Assembly: GCA_902761395.1 (NCBI GenBank)
Contig: CACWKJ010000003.1
Coordinates: 1-29,547 of the forward strand
Source: an uncultured Elusimicrobium sp.
GTDB lineage: Bacteria; Elusimicrobiota; Endomicrobiia; Endomicrobiales; Endomicrobiaceae
Length of the DNA: 29,547 nt
Reading direction: 5' to 3'
This document shows positions 8,278 through 16,820 of the stretch, piece after piece. The notes under the pieces were generated by a model. It ran no database searches, was not told where the DNA came from, and saw only the letters and a program-made list of their open reading frames with translations. The stretch's first letter is position 1. Each line of letters opens with the position of its first letter. Made by a program: the position numbers and the translations under genes.

Positions 8278-8295
8278 CTGTAAAAGGAGAAAAGT

Positions 8296-8964
8296 ATGGC
8301 TATTAATATTCATAAGAGTAAAGAAAACATAGATATCGAAGAAGCTCTCGGAGTAATCTGGACTTCTCTTCAAAGAAACGAAGACGATTTCGAAAAAGTT
8401 TCCGAAACAATAGAAAAAGGTGTATCAAAAAATATAACCAATATTCTCTTGGAAAAGAATTTTATAATTAAAGAAAAAAATAAAATAAAACTTACCGATG
8501 CCGGTGAAGATTTAGGTAAACAACTTACAAGAAGACACAGACTTACAGAAAGATTGTTGGCCGACGTTTTGGATTTTAACAGACAGGATATAGAAAAAAT
8601 TGCCTGTGATTTGGAACATAACCTTTCCACCGATTTGGCAGACTCTATCTGTACATTGCTCGGACATCCGAAACAATGTCCGCACGGAAACCCTATTCCG
8701 GAAGGAAACTGTTGTAAAAATTCGAGCAGCAAAATAGAATCTATCGTTGTTCCGTTATCAAAAATAGATATTGCCGAAGAAGTTACTCTTTCGTATATAG
8801 TTACAACAAATCACGACTATATGCACAAACTTTTATCTATCGGTTTGGTTCCGGGAACAAAATTGAAATTGCACCAAAAGTTTCCTACATATATCGTGAA
8901 AGTTAACGAAACACAAATTGCTTTGGACGGTGAAGTTGCAAATCTTATTTATGTAAGAAAATAA
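8296..8964 (+). CDS. DtxR/MntR-family metal-dependent repressor with C-terminal FeoA domain
   Basis: The 222-residue protein has an N-terminal winged helix (about 12-72), the DtxR dimerisation and metal domain (about 73-140) and a FeoA-like SH3 domain (about 150-222). Metal ligands of the family are visible: H81 and E85 in RRHRLTER, C104, E107 and H108 in ACDLEH, plus the family signature GHPKQCPHGNPIP. The CxxEH form matches iron-type DtxR more than manganese-type MntR, though the residue aligned with DtxR M10 appears to be E16. It probably represses iron uptake genes when metal is plentiful; feoB nearby is the obvious candidate target. It has its own promoter. Confidence 0.9.
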   Translation: MAINIHKSKENIDIEEALGVIWTSLQRNEDDFEKVSETIEKGVSKNITNILLEKNFIIKEKNKIKLTDAGEDLGKQLTRRHRLTERLLADVLDFNRQDIEKIACDLEHNLSTDLADSICTLLGHPKQCPHGNPIPEGNCCKNSSSKIESIVVPLSKIDIAEEVTLSYIVTTNHDYMHKLLSIGLVPGTKLKLHQKFPTYIVKVNETQIALDGEVANLIYVRK

Positions 8965-8992
8965 AAGTGTAAAGTTTTGTATAATTTAGAGT

Positions 8993-9463
8993 ATGAAAGT
9001 TATAAAAATTGTAATATTAACATTATTGATAACATTTTTACTTTTTGCAGCATCTGTTTATATAACTTTTAAATATATTCTTACTCCGGAAAGAATAAAA
9101 AATTATGTGAGAACTTACATAGAAACAACAATAAGTGAACAGTTTGAAAAATATAAAAAAGAATTGATGGACAAACTCTTTATGTCGGGCTTTTCAAGTG
9201 ATAAAGAAAAAGAACAAAAAGTTGAAACCAAAGATACTAAAAAACTCGACGAGAACGTTGAAAGCGTTGAAGTATTGGAAAGTGTGGGGGATATAAATTC
9301 GTTGGCTGCAAGATATGCAAATATTGATGTGACACAGGGAATAAATGATATAAATGTTTTAACATCGGAAGTATTTAGCGATGTTAATACCAAAATGGAA
9401 AAATTAAAATATAAGATAACGGAATTTTTTGGAAACAAAGACCAAAATACCGAAGAGGAATAA
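8993..9463 (+). CDS. Small bitopic membrane protein before murC, function unknown
   Basis: The family was not recognised. The 156-residue protein has one N-terminal membrane helix (about 4-26) and then a charged, largely helical region rich in K and E. The segment just after the helix, TPERIKNYVRTYIE, resembles the same region of the AsmA-like protein at 23888 (LPEDKIKSYITDYA), so the start may derive from an AsmA-type N-terminus that lacks the rest of that protein. Its stop lies one base before murC. A TATAAT box (8980-8985) ends only 7 bases before the ATG and no good Shine-Dalgarno is present, so the message may have almost no leader. It heads the division block and could be a division or envelope accessory protein; this is only inferred from position. 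Confidence 0.7.
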   Translation: MKVIKIVILTLLITFLLFAASVYITFKYILTPERIKNYVRTYIETTISEQFEKYKKELMDKLFMSGFSSDKEKEQKVETKDTKKLDENVESVEVLESVGDINSLAARYANIDVTQGINDINVLTSEVFSDVNTKMEKLKYKITEFFGNKDQNTEEE

Positions 9464-9464
9464 A

Positions 9465-10817
9465 ATGTTTAACGGAAAACAAAGAATACATTTTGTTGGT
9501 ATCGGCGGGTCGGGAATGAGCGGTATTGCCGAGGTGGCATTAAATTTGGGACATCAGGTTTCAGGTTCGGATATTAAAAAAACCGAAGTGACACAAAGAT
9601 TAAAAGAGTTAGGCGCAAAAATATATATCGGTCATAAAGCCGAAAATGTAAAAAATGTGGATGTTGTCGTAACATCTACCGCAATTTCAAAAGATAACCC
9701 CGAAGTTAAACAGGCAATAAAAGAAAAAATAATCATTATTCCCAGAATAGAAATGCTTGCGGAACTTGCAAGATTAAAATATACAATTACCATTGCGGGA
9801 ACTCACGGTAAAACAACCACAACATCAATGACGTCTATGATATTGGATGAAGGCGGATTTGATCCCACAATAGTTATCGGCGGAAAACTGAAAAATTTAA
9901 AAACCAATGCAAGACTCGGTAAAGGTGAATATATAATTGCCGAAGCAGACGAATCCGACGGATCGTTTTTAAAACTTTCACCTGTACTGACAATAGTTAC
10001 AAACATAGATAACGACCATCTTGATTATTACGGTTCCATGGACAACTTAAAACAGGCTTTTATTAAGCACATAAACAGTCTTCCGTTTTACGGTTGTGCA
10101 ATGGTTTGTACCGACAGTCCTTTGGTTAAAGAAGTGTTACCTTATGCAACAAGAAAATATATCACTTACGGATTTAAAGGTAACCCCGACATAACCGCAA
10201 CAGATATTACCGTTGTTAACGGTAACACGGAATACAATGTTATTTATAAAGGTAAAAAACTCGGCAAAATATTGTTGAAAGTTCCGGGTGAACACAATGT
10301 GTTAAATTCGTTGGCGGCAATAGGTATAGGATTACAATTTGATATACCTTTTGTGACAATAAAAGAGGCTCTCTTTAAATTCGGCGGAGTAGGCAGAAGA
10401 CTTGAAGTTAAAGGTGAAAAAAACGGTATAACGGTTATCGACGATTACGGTCATCATCCAACGGAAATAAATGCCACCCTTTCGGCTTTAAAACATAACT
10501 ATCCTCACAAAAGGTTAGTTACAATATTTCAACCGCACAGATACACGAGAACACAAAATTTGTATAAAGAATTCGGTAAGGCATTAAAAAAAGCAGATGT
10601 CGTATATATAATGGATATTTATGCAGCAAGTGAAAAACCTATCAAAGGTGTAACCGCGGATTTAATAGTAACGGCTGCAAAACAAAATAAGTGTAATGTA
10701 GAAAAATTTACGGACATAAAATCTATAGCACAAACATTAAAAGAAAATGATATTTTGCTTACATTAGGTGCAGGTAATGTTTGGCAACAAGGTGAAGAAT
10801 TATTGAAAATATTATAA
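9465..10817 (+). CDS. murC: UDP-N-acetylmuramate-L-alanine ligase MurC
   Basis: MurC adds the first amino acid to UDP-MurNAc in the cytoplasm using ATP. The 450-residue product has the nucleotide loop GIGGSGMSG near the start, the ATP-binding GTHGKTTTT (112-120), EADESDGSF, NIDNDHLDYY, DDYGHHPTE and FQPHRYTRT, all diagnostic for MurC. The ATG at 9465 is chosen over the upstream in-frame TTG at 9429 because it leaves GAGG 6 bases before the start, avoids overlap with the preceding gene, and begins right at the conserved fold. It is the first mur gene of the block. murG, murD, murE, murF, mraY and ftsW are not here. Confidence 0.96.
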   Translation: MFNGKQRIHFVGIGGSGMSGIAEVALNLGHQVSGSDIKKTEVTQRLKELGAKIYIGHKAENVKNVDVVVTSTAISKDNPEVKQAIKEKIIIIPRIEMLAELARLKYTITIAGTHGKTTTTSMTSMILDEGGFDPTIVIGGKLKNLKTNARLGKGEYIIAEADESDGSFLKLSPVLTIVTNIDNDHLDYYGSMDNLKQAFIKHINSLPFYGCAMVCTDSPLVKEVLPYATRKYITYGFKGNPDITATDITVVNGNTEYNVIYKGKKLGKILLKVPGEHNVLNSLAAIGIGLQFDIPFVTIKEALFKFGGVGRRLEVKGEKNGITVIDDYGHHPTEINATLSALKHNYPHKRLVTIFQPHRYTRTQNLYKEFGKALKKADVVYIMDIYAASEKPIKGVTADLIVTAAKQNKCNVEKFTDIKSIAQTLKENDILLTLGAGNVWQQGEELLKIL

Positions 10818-10836
10818 TACAAAATAAGGAGAGAAA

Positions 10837-11589
10837 ATGATTAATTTTAAAAAGTTGGCAATCAGTTTTATTGCGGTTTGTTTTATTGTTCCAATGGCTT
10901 TTGCAGAAGATGAACTTATAATAAAAAATCAATACGGTGAATATGTTTACGAAATTATAATGAGCAAATTGGTTAGCAAGGGAATGTTCGATGAAATTAA
11001 ATTTGAAAATAAATCTTCGTATCCTTTAAAATTTATATCTTGTACGGTTAGAATTAACGGCAGAGATCACGATATGAGACCTATACCGTTGTTAAAACTC
11101 AGAGGTTCTGAAAATTTTGACGGCTTTTTTAAAGATGACATGATTAAAGAATTTCCGAAATTTTTCGGGAAAGACGGAAGATTTTCAAGCAAAAACAACA
11201 ATCTTGTAAGATTTACTTTTAAATTTATGGATCACGATTCGGATGTTGTAATAACCGATGTTTACGAAAAAGACAACGATATATGTTTTGTTGTTTCCGA
11301 TGTTACAAAAGATACAAATGTTACCGATACCGGTACCGTTGCCGATGAACAACCTGCCGTTGAATCTAAACACGAATCTAAACCTGAACCTGCAAAAACA
11401 CAGGAAAAAGTATCGAAACAAGAACCTAAACCCGAACCGGTGCAACAGACACAAGAACAAATTCCCGGAACAAATATATCGGAACCGGTTTCGGAGCTTG
11501 TACCTGTATCGACAGGTGATGATAAAATAGTTGTTATAGAAGGGAAAACTTATTTGCTTCACGAAGGTAAAGCGTATATTGTACAATAA
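10837..11589 (+). CDS. Secreted protein inserted between murC and murB, function unknown
   Basis: The family was not recognised. The 250-residue protein has a signal peptide (cleavage after MAFA, about residue 23). A folded part of about 130 residues follows, then a disordered stretch rich in P, E, K and Q (about 170-220), and a short C-terminal module ending GKTYLLHEGKAYIV. AAGGAG precedes the ATG. Gaps on both sides are short, so it is co-transcribed with murC and murB. A periplasmic protein at this point suggests a role in envelope or division, but that is only context. The disordered linker may span the periplasm or murein. Confidence 0.75.
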   Translation: MINFKKLAISFIAVCFIVPMAFAEDELIIKNQYGEYVYEIIMSKLVSKGMFDEIKFENKSSYPLKFISCTVRINGRDHDMRPIPLLKLRGSENFDGFFKDDMIKEFPKFFGKDGRFSSKNNNLVRFTFKFMDHDSDVVITDVYEKDNDICFVVSDVTKDTNVTDTGTVADEQPAVESKHESKPEPAKTQEKVSKQEPKPEPVQQTQEQIPGTNISEPVSELVPVSTGDDKIVVIEGKTYLLHEGKAYIVQ

Positions 11590-11639
11590 AGAATTATAAA
11601 ATACGGAAATATAAAATTGTAAGCGTTCGGGAGAATAAA

Positions 11640-12593
11640 ATTAATAATACGGAAGAATTTTTATCATCAATAAACTGTAATTATAAATGCAACGAACCGT
11701 TATCAAAACATACTACATTGTGTATCGGCGGTAATGCCGACTATTTTGTTGAAGTTGAAACAGAACAACAATTAGTATCGTTGTTAAAATTTATAAACGA
11801 AAACAATATAAAATTTTTTGTTATCGGCGGCGGTTCCAACCTGTTATTCGGTGATGAAGGTTTTAAAGGTATAGTAATAAAATTATCATTAAGTTCAAAC
11901 AGTGAATTTGCAAGAATCGGAAACAAAGAAGAAATAGATGCCTGGAACGATAATGAAACGGAATCACTCGATAATAATACGGTAAGAATTTGTTGCGGAG
12001 CGGCGGTAAGTTTGGCTTATTTGGCAATAAAAACAGCCGAACACGGTTTAAGCGGGCTGGAATATCTTTCGGCAATACCGGGAACCGTAGGCGGTGCGGT
12101 GTTCGGAAATGCCGGTGTAAAAAATTGTTCGATGTCCGACATTGTTGATAAAATAGAAGTTATAGATTATTCGGGTAACAAAAGAGTTTTAACTAAAAAT
12201 AATATTAATTTTGAATACAGGAAAAGTGACTTGCAAGGCAACATTATAACCAAGATATTTTTTATCTTGAAAAATGCTGATAAAAATGATATTTTAAAGA
12301 CGATTTCACAAGAGCGAAAAAGAAGAATAAATTCGCAACCAATCGGCACTAAAAATGCGGGGTGTGTATTTAAGAATCCCGAAAGTGATAGTGCAGGACG
12401 ACTTATAGACTCTCTAAATCTTAAAAATTACAGTGTCGGCGGAATAAAAATATCCGATGTGCATGCAAATTTCTTTGTTAACGAAGATAACGGCTGTGCA
12501 CAAGATATGTTAAAGTTAATCGATTTTGTAAAAGATGAAGTTTACAAAAAATATAGTATAAAACTTGAAACGGAAATAAAGATAATAAAATGA
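11640..12593 (+). CDS. murB: UDP-N-acetylenolpyruvoylglucosamine reductase MurB, apparent ATT start
   Basis: MurB reduces UDP-GlcNAc-enolpyruvate to UDP-MurNAc with NADPH and FAD. FAD-binding motifs are present (FVIGGGSNLLF, AIPGTVGGAVFGNAG), as are YRKSDL and the active-site region GTKNAGCVFKNPES. A cysteine occupies the usual proton-donor serine position. SAGRLID and SDVHANFFVN support the type without the tyrosine loop. The conserved N-terminal NEPLSKHTT lies upstream of any in-frame ATG, GTG or TTG that would include it. The only well placed start is ATT at 11640, 6 bases after GGGAG (11629-11633), giving 317 residues. TTG at 11718 would cut the family N-terminus. A base error turning ATG into ATT is possible. 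The end overlaps ddl by ATGA. Confidence 0.93.
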   Translation: MNNTEEFLSSINCNYKCNEPLSKHTTLCIGGNADYFVEVETEQQLVSLLKFINENNIKFFVIGGGSNLLFGDEGFKGIVIKLSLSSNSEFARIGNKEEIDAWNDNETESLDNNTVRICCGAAVSLAYLAIKTAEHGLSGLEYLSAIPGTVGGAVFGNAGVKNCSMSDIVDKIEVIDYSGNKRVLTKNNINFEYRKSDLQGNIITKIFFILKNADKNDILKTISQERKRRINSQPIGTKNAGCVFKNPESDSAGRLIDSLNLKNYSVGGIKISDVHANFFVNEDNGCAQDMLKLIDFVKDEVYKKYSIKLETEIKIIK

Positions 12594-13489
12594 TAAATTT
12601 AAAAAAGAAAAAAATAGGTGTGTTGTGCGGCGGAACATCGTCGGAAAGAGAAATTTCTTTAATGTCGGGAAAAGCAGTTTATAATGCAATAAAAAAGTTG
12701 GGCTTAAAAGTTGTATTGATAGATGTAAACAAAAATGTAGCGCAGAAGTTGGTAAAAGAAAAAATAGATTTGGCATATATAACTTTGCACGGAACACCGG
12801 GTGAAGACGGAACAATTCAGGGTATGCTTGAAATTATGGGTATTCCTTATACGGGTTGCGGTGTGTTTTCCAGTTCTGCAACAATAGACAAAATAATATC
12901 GAAAAAAATGTTTGAAGCCGCAAAAATCCCGACGGCAAAATGGACAATAATAGAAAAACTAAAACCGTTTGAAGAAATATCGTATCCTGTAGTTGTAAAA
13001 CCGGCATCGCAAGGTTCTGCAATAGGAATATCGATAGTAAAAAATAAAAAAGAATTTGAAAAAGCCGTAAAACTTGCTTTTTCTTACGAAGACAGAATAT
13101 TGGCGGAAAAATATATTAAAGGTGTTGAAGTTACGGCAGGTGTATTAAACGGTAATCCGTTACCTGTTATAGAAATTGTGCCTAAAGGTAAATTTTACGA
13201 TTTTAAATCTAAATATACCGTAGGGCAATCAACACACATTATTCCTGCAAGATTACCGGAAAAAGTATTGAAAAAAATACAAAATATCGCACTTAAAGTT
13301 TACGACGAGTTCAGATGTAACGGAACATGCAGAGTTGATATGATAGTGGATAAAAATAACGATATATATGTTTTGGAAGTAAACACTCTTCCCGGTATGA
13401 CACAGACATCGTTGTTTCCCGATGCGGCAAAACATATGGGCTTAAGTTTTGAAGATTTGGTTTTGGAAATTTTAAAGTCGGCAAAATAA
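12590..13489 (+). CDS. ddl: D-alanine-D-alanine ligase
   Basis: Ddl joins two D-alanines with ATP to make the end of the murein stem peptide. The 299-residue ATP-grasp enzyme shows GGTSSEREISLMSG at the start, the HGTPGEDGTIQG loop, YTGCGVFSSS, VKPASQGSAIGI and the metal-binding EVNTLPGMTQTSLFP near the end. The start overlaps the murB stop (ATGA). The Shine-Dalgarno is weak, which fits translational coupling. Confidence 0.96.
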   Translation: MINLKKKKIGVLCGGTSSEREISLMSGKAVYNAIKKLGLKVVLIDVNKNVAQKLVKEKIDLAYITLHGTPGEDGTIQGMLEIMGIPYTGCGVFSSSATIDKIISKKMFEAAKIPTAKWTIIEKLKPFEEISYPVVVKPASQGSAIGISIVKNKKEFEKAVKLAFSYEDRILAEKYIKGVEVTAGVLNGNPLPVIEIVPKGKFYDFKSKYTVGQSTHIIPARLPEKVLKKIQNIALKVYDEFRCNGTCRVDMIVDKNNDIYVLEVNTLPGMTQTSLFPDAAKHMGLSFEDLVLEILKSAK

Positions 13490-13491
13490 AA

Positions 13492-14418
13492 ATGGCTATA
13501 AAAATAATTAAAGATAAAACAATAAAAAAGAAAACGACAAAAAAAACTGCTAAGAAAAAATCGAACAGCAGAAACACAAGATATGTTGAAATGGCTATGC
13601 CGTACAACACAATAAGTATTTCCAGAAAAACCAACAGCAAAAAAAAGAAATCAAGCAAGAAAATAATTTTAAAACTTTTTATGTTGGCTTTTATTGTTTG
13701 TTTATGTTTTTCTTCGGTGTATGCATATAACCATTTAAAAACTTATTTGTGTTCTCTTGAAAGATTCTTTATAGATACAATAGAAATTACGGGTTGCAAC
13801 AATGTTGCCGAATCGGAAATAAAAAAATTAATTCCGTTTGAAGTCGGTGAAAGTTCTTTTGCCGTAAATTTGGGCAGAGCGGAAAAAGAATTAAAAGAGT
13901 TTAGCGCCGAAATAAAAGATATTTCCATTTACAGAACAAACTGGGGTAAAAAAATAGTTGTTTCCTTAACGGAAAGATTACCTGAAGTGTTTATTATGGT
14001 CGGCGATAAAAAATTGGGATTGGATTTTGATAACAAACCTTTCAATTTAAGAGGTAACATGTTTTCAATGGCAGTTCCGACTTTAGTATTTGATACCGAC
14101 GAAGAAAGAAAAGAACTGTTAACTTTTTATTATAAAATAAAAAAGAAATTAGGCAACCTCGTTTCACAAATTACCGAAATAAAATACGGGGAAGTTGAAG
14201 ATATAGTTTTAACAATAAATAATAAAACTGTTTTGTATTGGGGTGTGCCCCAGGATAACAAAACAGACGAAAAAGTGGCAAAATTAAACAAAGTTTTGGA
14301 AAAGTTGTCGTGGAAAACAGATAACATCGATTATATAGATTTAAGTTTTATAGACGGCAACAAAAATAAAGTTTTTGTAGGTCGTTCGGTTGTTACCGAA
14401 GAAGAAAGCAAGGCATAA
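13492..14418 (+). CDS. ftsQ: Cell division protein FtsQ/DivIB
   Basis: FtsQ is the bitopic divisome protein that links FtsA-FtsZ-stage assembly to the septal synthase. The 308-residue protein has a long, very basic cytoplasmic tail (1-58, lysine clusters such as KKKTTKKTAKKK), one membrane helix (about 59-79), a POTRA domain (about 94-163, starting IDTIEITGCNNV and including SLTERLPEV) and a beta domain to the end. The lysine-rich tail is longer than in E. coli FtsQ. Only two bases separate it from ddl, and it is followed by ftsA, the standard order. Confidence 0.9.
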   Translation: MAIKIIKDKTIKKKTTKKTAKKKSNSRNTRYVEMAMPYNTISISRKTNSKKKKSSKKIILKLFMLAFIVCLCFSSVYAYNHLKTYLCSLERFFIDTIEITGCNNVAESEIKKLIPFEVGESSFAVNLGRAEKELKEFSAEIKDISIYRTNWGKKIVVSLTERLPEVFIMVGDKKLGLDFDNKPFNLRGNMFSMAVPTLVFDTDEERKELLTFYYKIKKKLGNLVSQITEIKYGEVEDIVLTINNKTVLYWGVPQDNKTDEKVAKLNKVLEKLSWKTDNIDYIDLSFIDGNKNKVFVGRSVVTEEESKA

Positions 14419-14433
14419 AACAGGAGTAAAAAT

Positions 14434-15669
14434 ATGGAAAAGATAGATGCTCTTATAAGTTTGGATTTGGGTACAAGTTCTATCCACGGAGTAATTGCAA
14501 AAATAAACGAAGAAAATAAAATAGAAGTTTTGTCTGCGGATACATATGCTTCCGACGGAGTAAAAAACGGAGTAATTTCCGATATCGGTGCCGCGGAATT
14601 TACCGTAAAGAAATTTTTATCTAAAGCGGAAGAAGAATTTAATGTGGAAAATGTAGATTTATTGTGTGCCGTAAGAGGTGCTTTAATAGAAGTTAACAAT
14701 GCCAACACGAGAATGAAAATAGATGAAGAAGAAGGCGGTGTTGTTACCGACCAAACGGTTGCCGAACTTATGGAAAGATTGGAAGAAGGACACAAAATTC
14801 CCGACACAAAAGAAATAATAGATATAATTCCGCAACAATACAAAATAGATGAACAGGTAGTACAAAATCCTATTCGTATGAGCGGAAAACATTTGGAATT
14901 AACGGCTCTTGTTATTTCCGGAACAAAAAGTAATATGTCTAACATTAAACAGGCAACGGGCGGCGATAAATTAAGATACGGATACAGTTCCATTTCCGAT
15001 ACTTTGGTTTCCAACGACGATAAAGATTTGGGTTGTATATTGATAGATATCGGCGGTATGACAACAGGTATAGTTGTTTATGCCGAAGGTAAACTGAAAC
15101 ATTCTTTTGAGTTGGATTTCGGTTCCGATTATATTACAAGAGATATTGCCGCAAAACTTAAAATTACAAAAAAAGAAGCGACAAACATAAAAGAAAAATA
15201 CGGTTGTGTTTTGGAAGATCTTATAACCGAAAACACTGCATTCGAATATACGGTTCCGGGAAACAAAACACAGAAATATACCGTTAGAGATTTGATAGAT
15301 ATAATAAAACCTCAGGTTGAGGTACAATTGGACGAAATAGAAAAAGTATTCAAAAAGAAAGGTATTGTACCGGGTGAATATGTCGGAGGTTTTATTCTTA
15401 CCGGCGGAGGTTCTTTGCTCAAAGGTATGCCTGAAGCTTTTTCAAAATATTTCGAAGCGGTTACAAAATGCGCAAATTTCACCGATGAAGATTTTATATG
15501 TTACGATGATAATATAATAAATTCTCAAATTTATACTACGGCTCTTGCCTTGCTTAAAAATAACACAAAAAATTTGAGTACATCGGGTATGTCGGAAAGA
15601 AAAACCCGTAAACAGAAAGGACCCGGATTTATGGATACCATGAAATCTTGGTTCAGCAATTTTAAATAA
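14434..15669 (+). CDS. ftsA: Cell division protein FtsA
   Basis: FtsA is the actin-like protein that tethers FtsZ to the membrane. The 411-residue product has the phosphate-1 motif ISLDLGTSSIHG, phosphate-2 LIDIGGMTTGIVVY and the adenosine motif GGFILTGGGSLLKG. The C-terminal tail FMDTMKSWFSNFK is the expected amphipathic membrane-targeting helix. AGGAG (14422-14426) precedes the ATG. ftsZ follows after 21 bases. Confidence 0.95.
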   Translation: MEKIDALISLDLGTSSIHGVIAKINEENKIEVLSADTYASDGVKNGVISDIGAAEFTVKKFLSKAEEEFNVENVDLLCAVRGALIEVNNANTRMKIDEEEGGVVTDQTVAELMERLEEGHKIPDTKEIIDIIPQQYKIDEQVVQNPIRMSGKHLELTALVISGTKSNMSNIKQATGGDKLRYGYSSISDTLVSNDDKDLGCILIDIGGMTTGIVVYAEGKLKHSFELDFGSDYITRDIAAKLKITKKEATNIKEKYGCVLEDLITENTAFEYTVPGNKTQKYTVRDLIDIIKPQVEVQLDEIEKVFKKKGIVPGEYVGGFILTGGGSLLKGMPEAFSKYFEAVTKCANFTDEDFICYDDNIINSQIYTTALALLKNNTKNLSTSGMSERKTRKQKGPGFMDTMKSWFSNFK

Positions 15670-15690
15670 AAATTTATCGGAGTTATAAAT

Positions 15691-16815
15691 ATGGAAAATT
15701 TGGAAATAAGATTTCCCAACAGCAATAATAATATTGTGGTGAACAAAACGGCTGATGCAAATATAAAAATTGTCGGTGTCGGCGGAGCCGGAACAAATGC
15801 CATAACAAGAATGATAACTGCAAATATTACCGGTGTTCAATTATATGCCGTAAATACCGATAACGGAAGTTTAAAAAAATCCGCTGCGGAAAACAGAATT
15901 GCAATAGGAACAGGTTTAGGTGTCGGCGGAGATCCCGTAAAAGGTGAAATGTATGCCGAAGAAGCAATAGATAAATTCAAAGATATGTTGCAGGGTGCCG
16001 ATATGGTATTCATTACCACCGGTATGGGCGGCGGAACGGGAACAGGTGCTGCACCGGTTATCGCAAGAGTATCAAAAGAGTTGGGAATATTAACGATAGG
16101 TGTTGTGACAAGACCTTTTACCGCGGAAGGACCGGAAAGAGTATCGAATGCAAATAAAGGTATTGCAAAATTAAGAGAATATACGGATGCTTTAATAGTT
16201 ATTCCCAACGACAGAATATTTTCTTCTTTAATAGACGAAAAAACTCATTACGAACAAGGTTTTGTTTTTATAGATGATGTTTTAAGAAGAGCAATAGAAT
16301 CTATAACCGATACAATAACAAAAACAGGAACCATAAACATAGATTTTGCCGATGTAAAAGGTGTATTATCAAATGCCGATAATGCAATTATCGGGCTTGG
16401 TGACGGTAAAAACTTTGAAGAAGCATTTCATAATGCTATCACAAACAAGTTTGTTGAAGGTGAAGATATAGTAAATGCAAACAGAATTTTAATAAATATT
16501 TCTTATTCCAAAGTAAGTGAAATAGCAATAAGCGATGCCAAGTTGGCATACGATTATGTTGCAAAAGAATTCAAACATTATAAATCGTTGAAAGTAGGAA
16601 ATATAGAAAATAACGATTTGGATACCAAAATAAGAGTGGCAATAATAGCTTCGTTCAGAAACGAAGAAGAAAAATCAAAAGCCAATGCCGATTTATTTGA
16701 AGATGCCAAACAACAAGAAGAAGAAAAGCAACAACAACGTGAAGCAAAAGAAGCGGAAAGCAACGATGTATTCGGCAGACCGGCCTACGAAACACACAGA
16801 CCTAAAAGATTATAA
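15691..16815 (+). CDS. ftsZ: Cell division protein FtsZ
   Basis: FtsZ is the tubulin-like GTPase that forms the Z ring. Motifs are GVGGAGTNA (29-37), the tubulin signature GMGGGTGTGAAP (111-122) and TRPF..EGPERV, and the T7 loop region IDFADVKGVL is present. The 374-residue protein ends with a linker rich in E, K and Q and the terminus RPAYETHRPKRL. That tail departs from the common D-P-x-F-L-R type peptide that binds FtsA, although a basic end is kept. CGGAG precedes the start. Confidence 0.97.
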   Translation: MENLEIRFPNSNNNIVVNKTADANIKIVGVGGAGTNAITRMITANITGVQLYAVNTDNGSLKKSAAENRIAIGTGLGVGGDPVKGEMYAEEAIDKFKDMLQGADMVFITTGMGGGTGTGAAPVIARVSKELGILTIGVVTRPFTAEGPERVSNANKGIAKLREYTDALIVIPNDRIFSSLIDEKTHYEQGFVFIDDVLRRAIESITDTITKTGTINIDFADVKGVLSNADNAIIGLGDGKNFEEAFHNAITNKFVEGEDIVNANRILINISYSKVSEIAISDAKLAYDYVAKEFKHYKSLKVGNIENNDLDTKIRVAIIASFRNEEEKSKANADLFEDAKQQEEEKQQQREAKEAESNDVFGRPAYETHRPKRL

Positions 16816-16820
16816 AGGTT

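Noticed and set aside
9429..9464. TTG start extending murC by 12 residues
   Set aside because: It would overlap the preceding gene and lacks a ribosome site. ATG at 9465 has GAGG at good spacing and begins at the conserved fold.
11258..11530. 90-residue plus-strand ORF within the secreted protein gene
   Set aside because: It is an N/L/K-rich shifted frame of the P/E/K-rich linker, with no start signal.
14331..15014. 227-residue minus-strand ORF opposite ftsQ and ftsA
   Set aside because: Both plus-strand genes are certain in this interval. The antisense product has no recognisable motif and reflects codon bias of the real genes.
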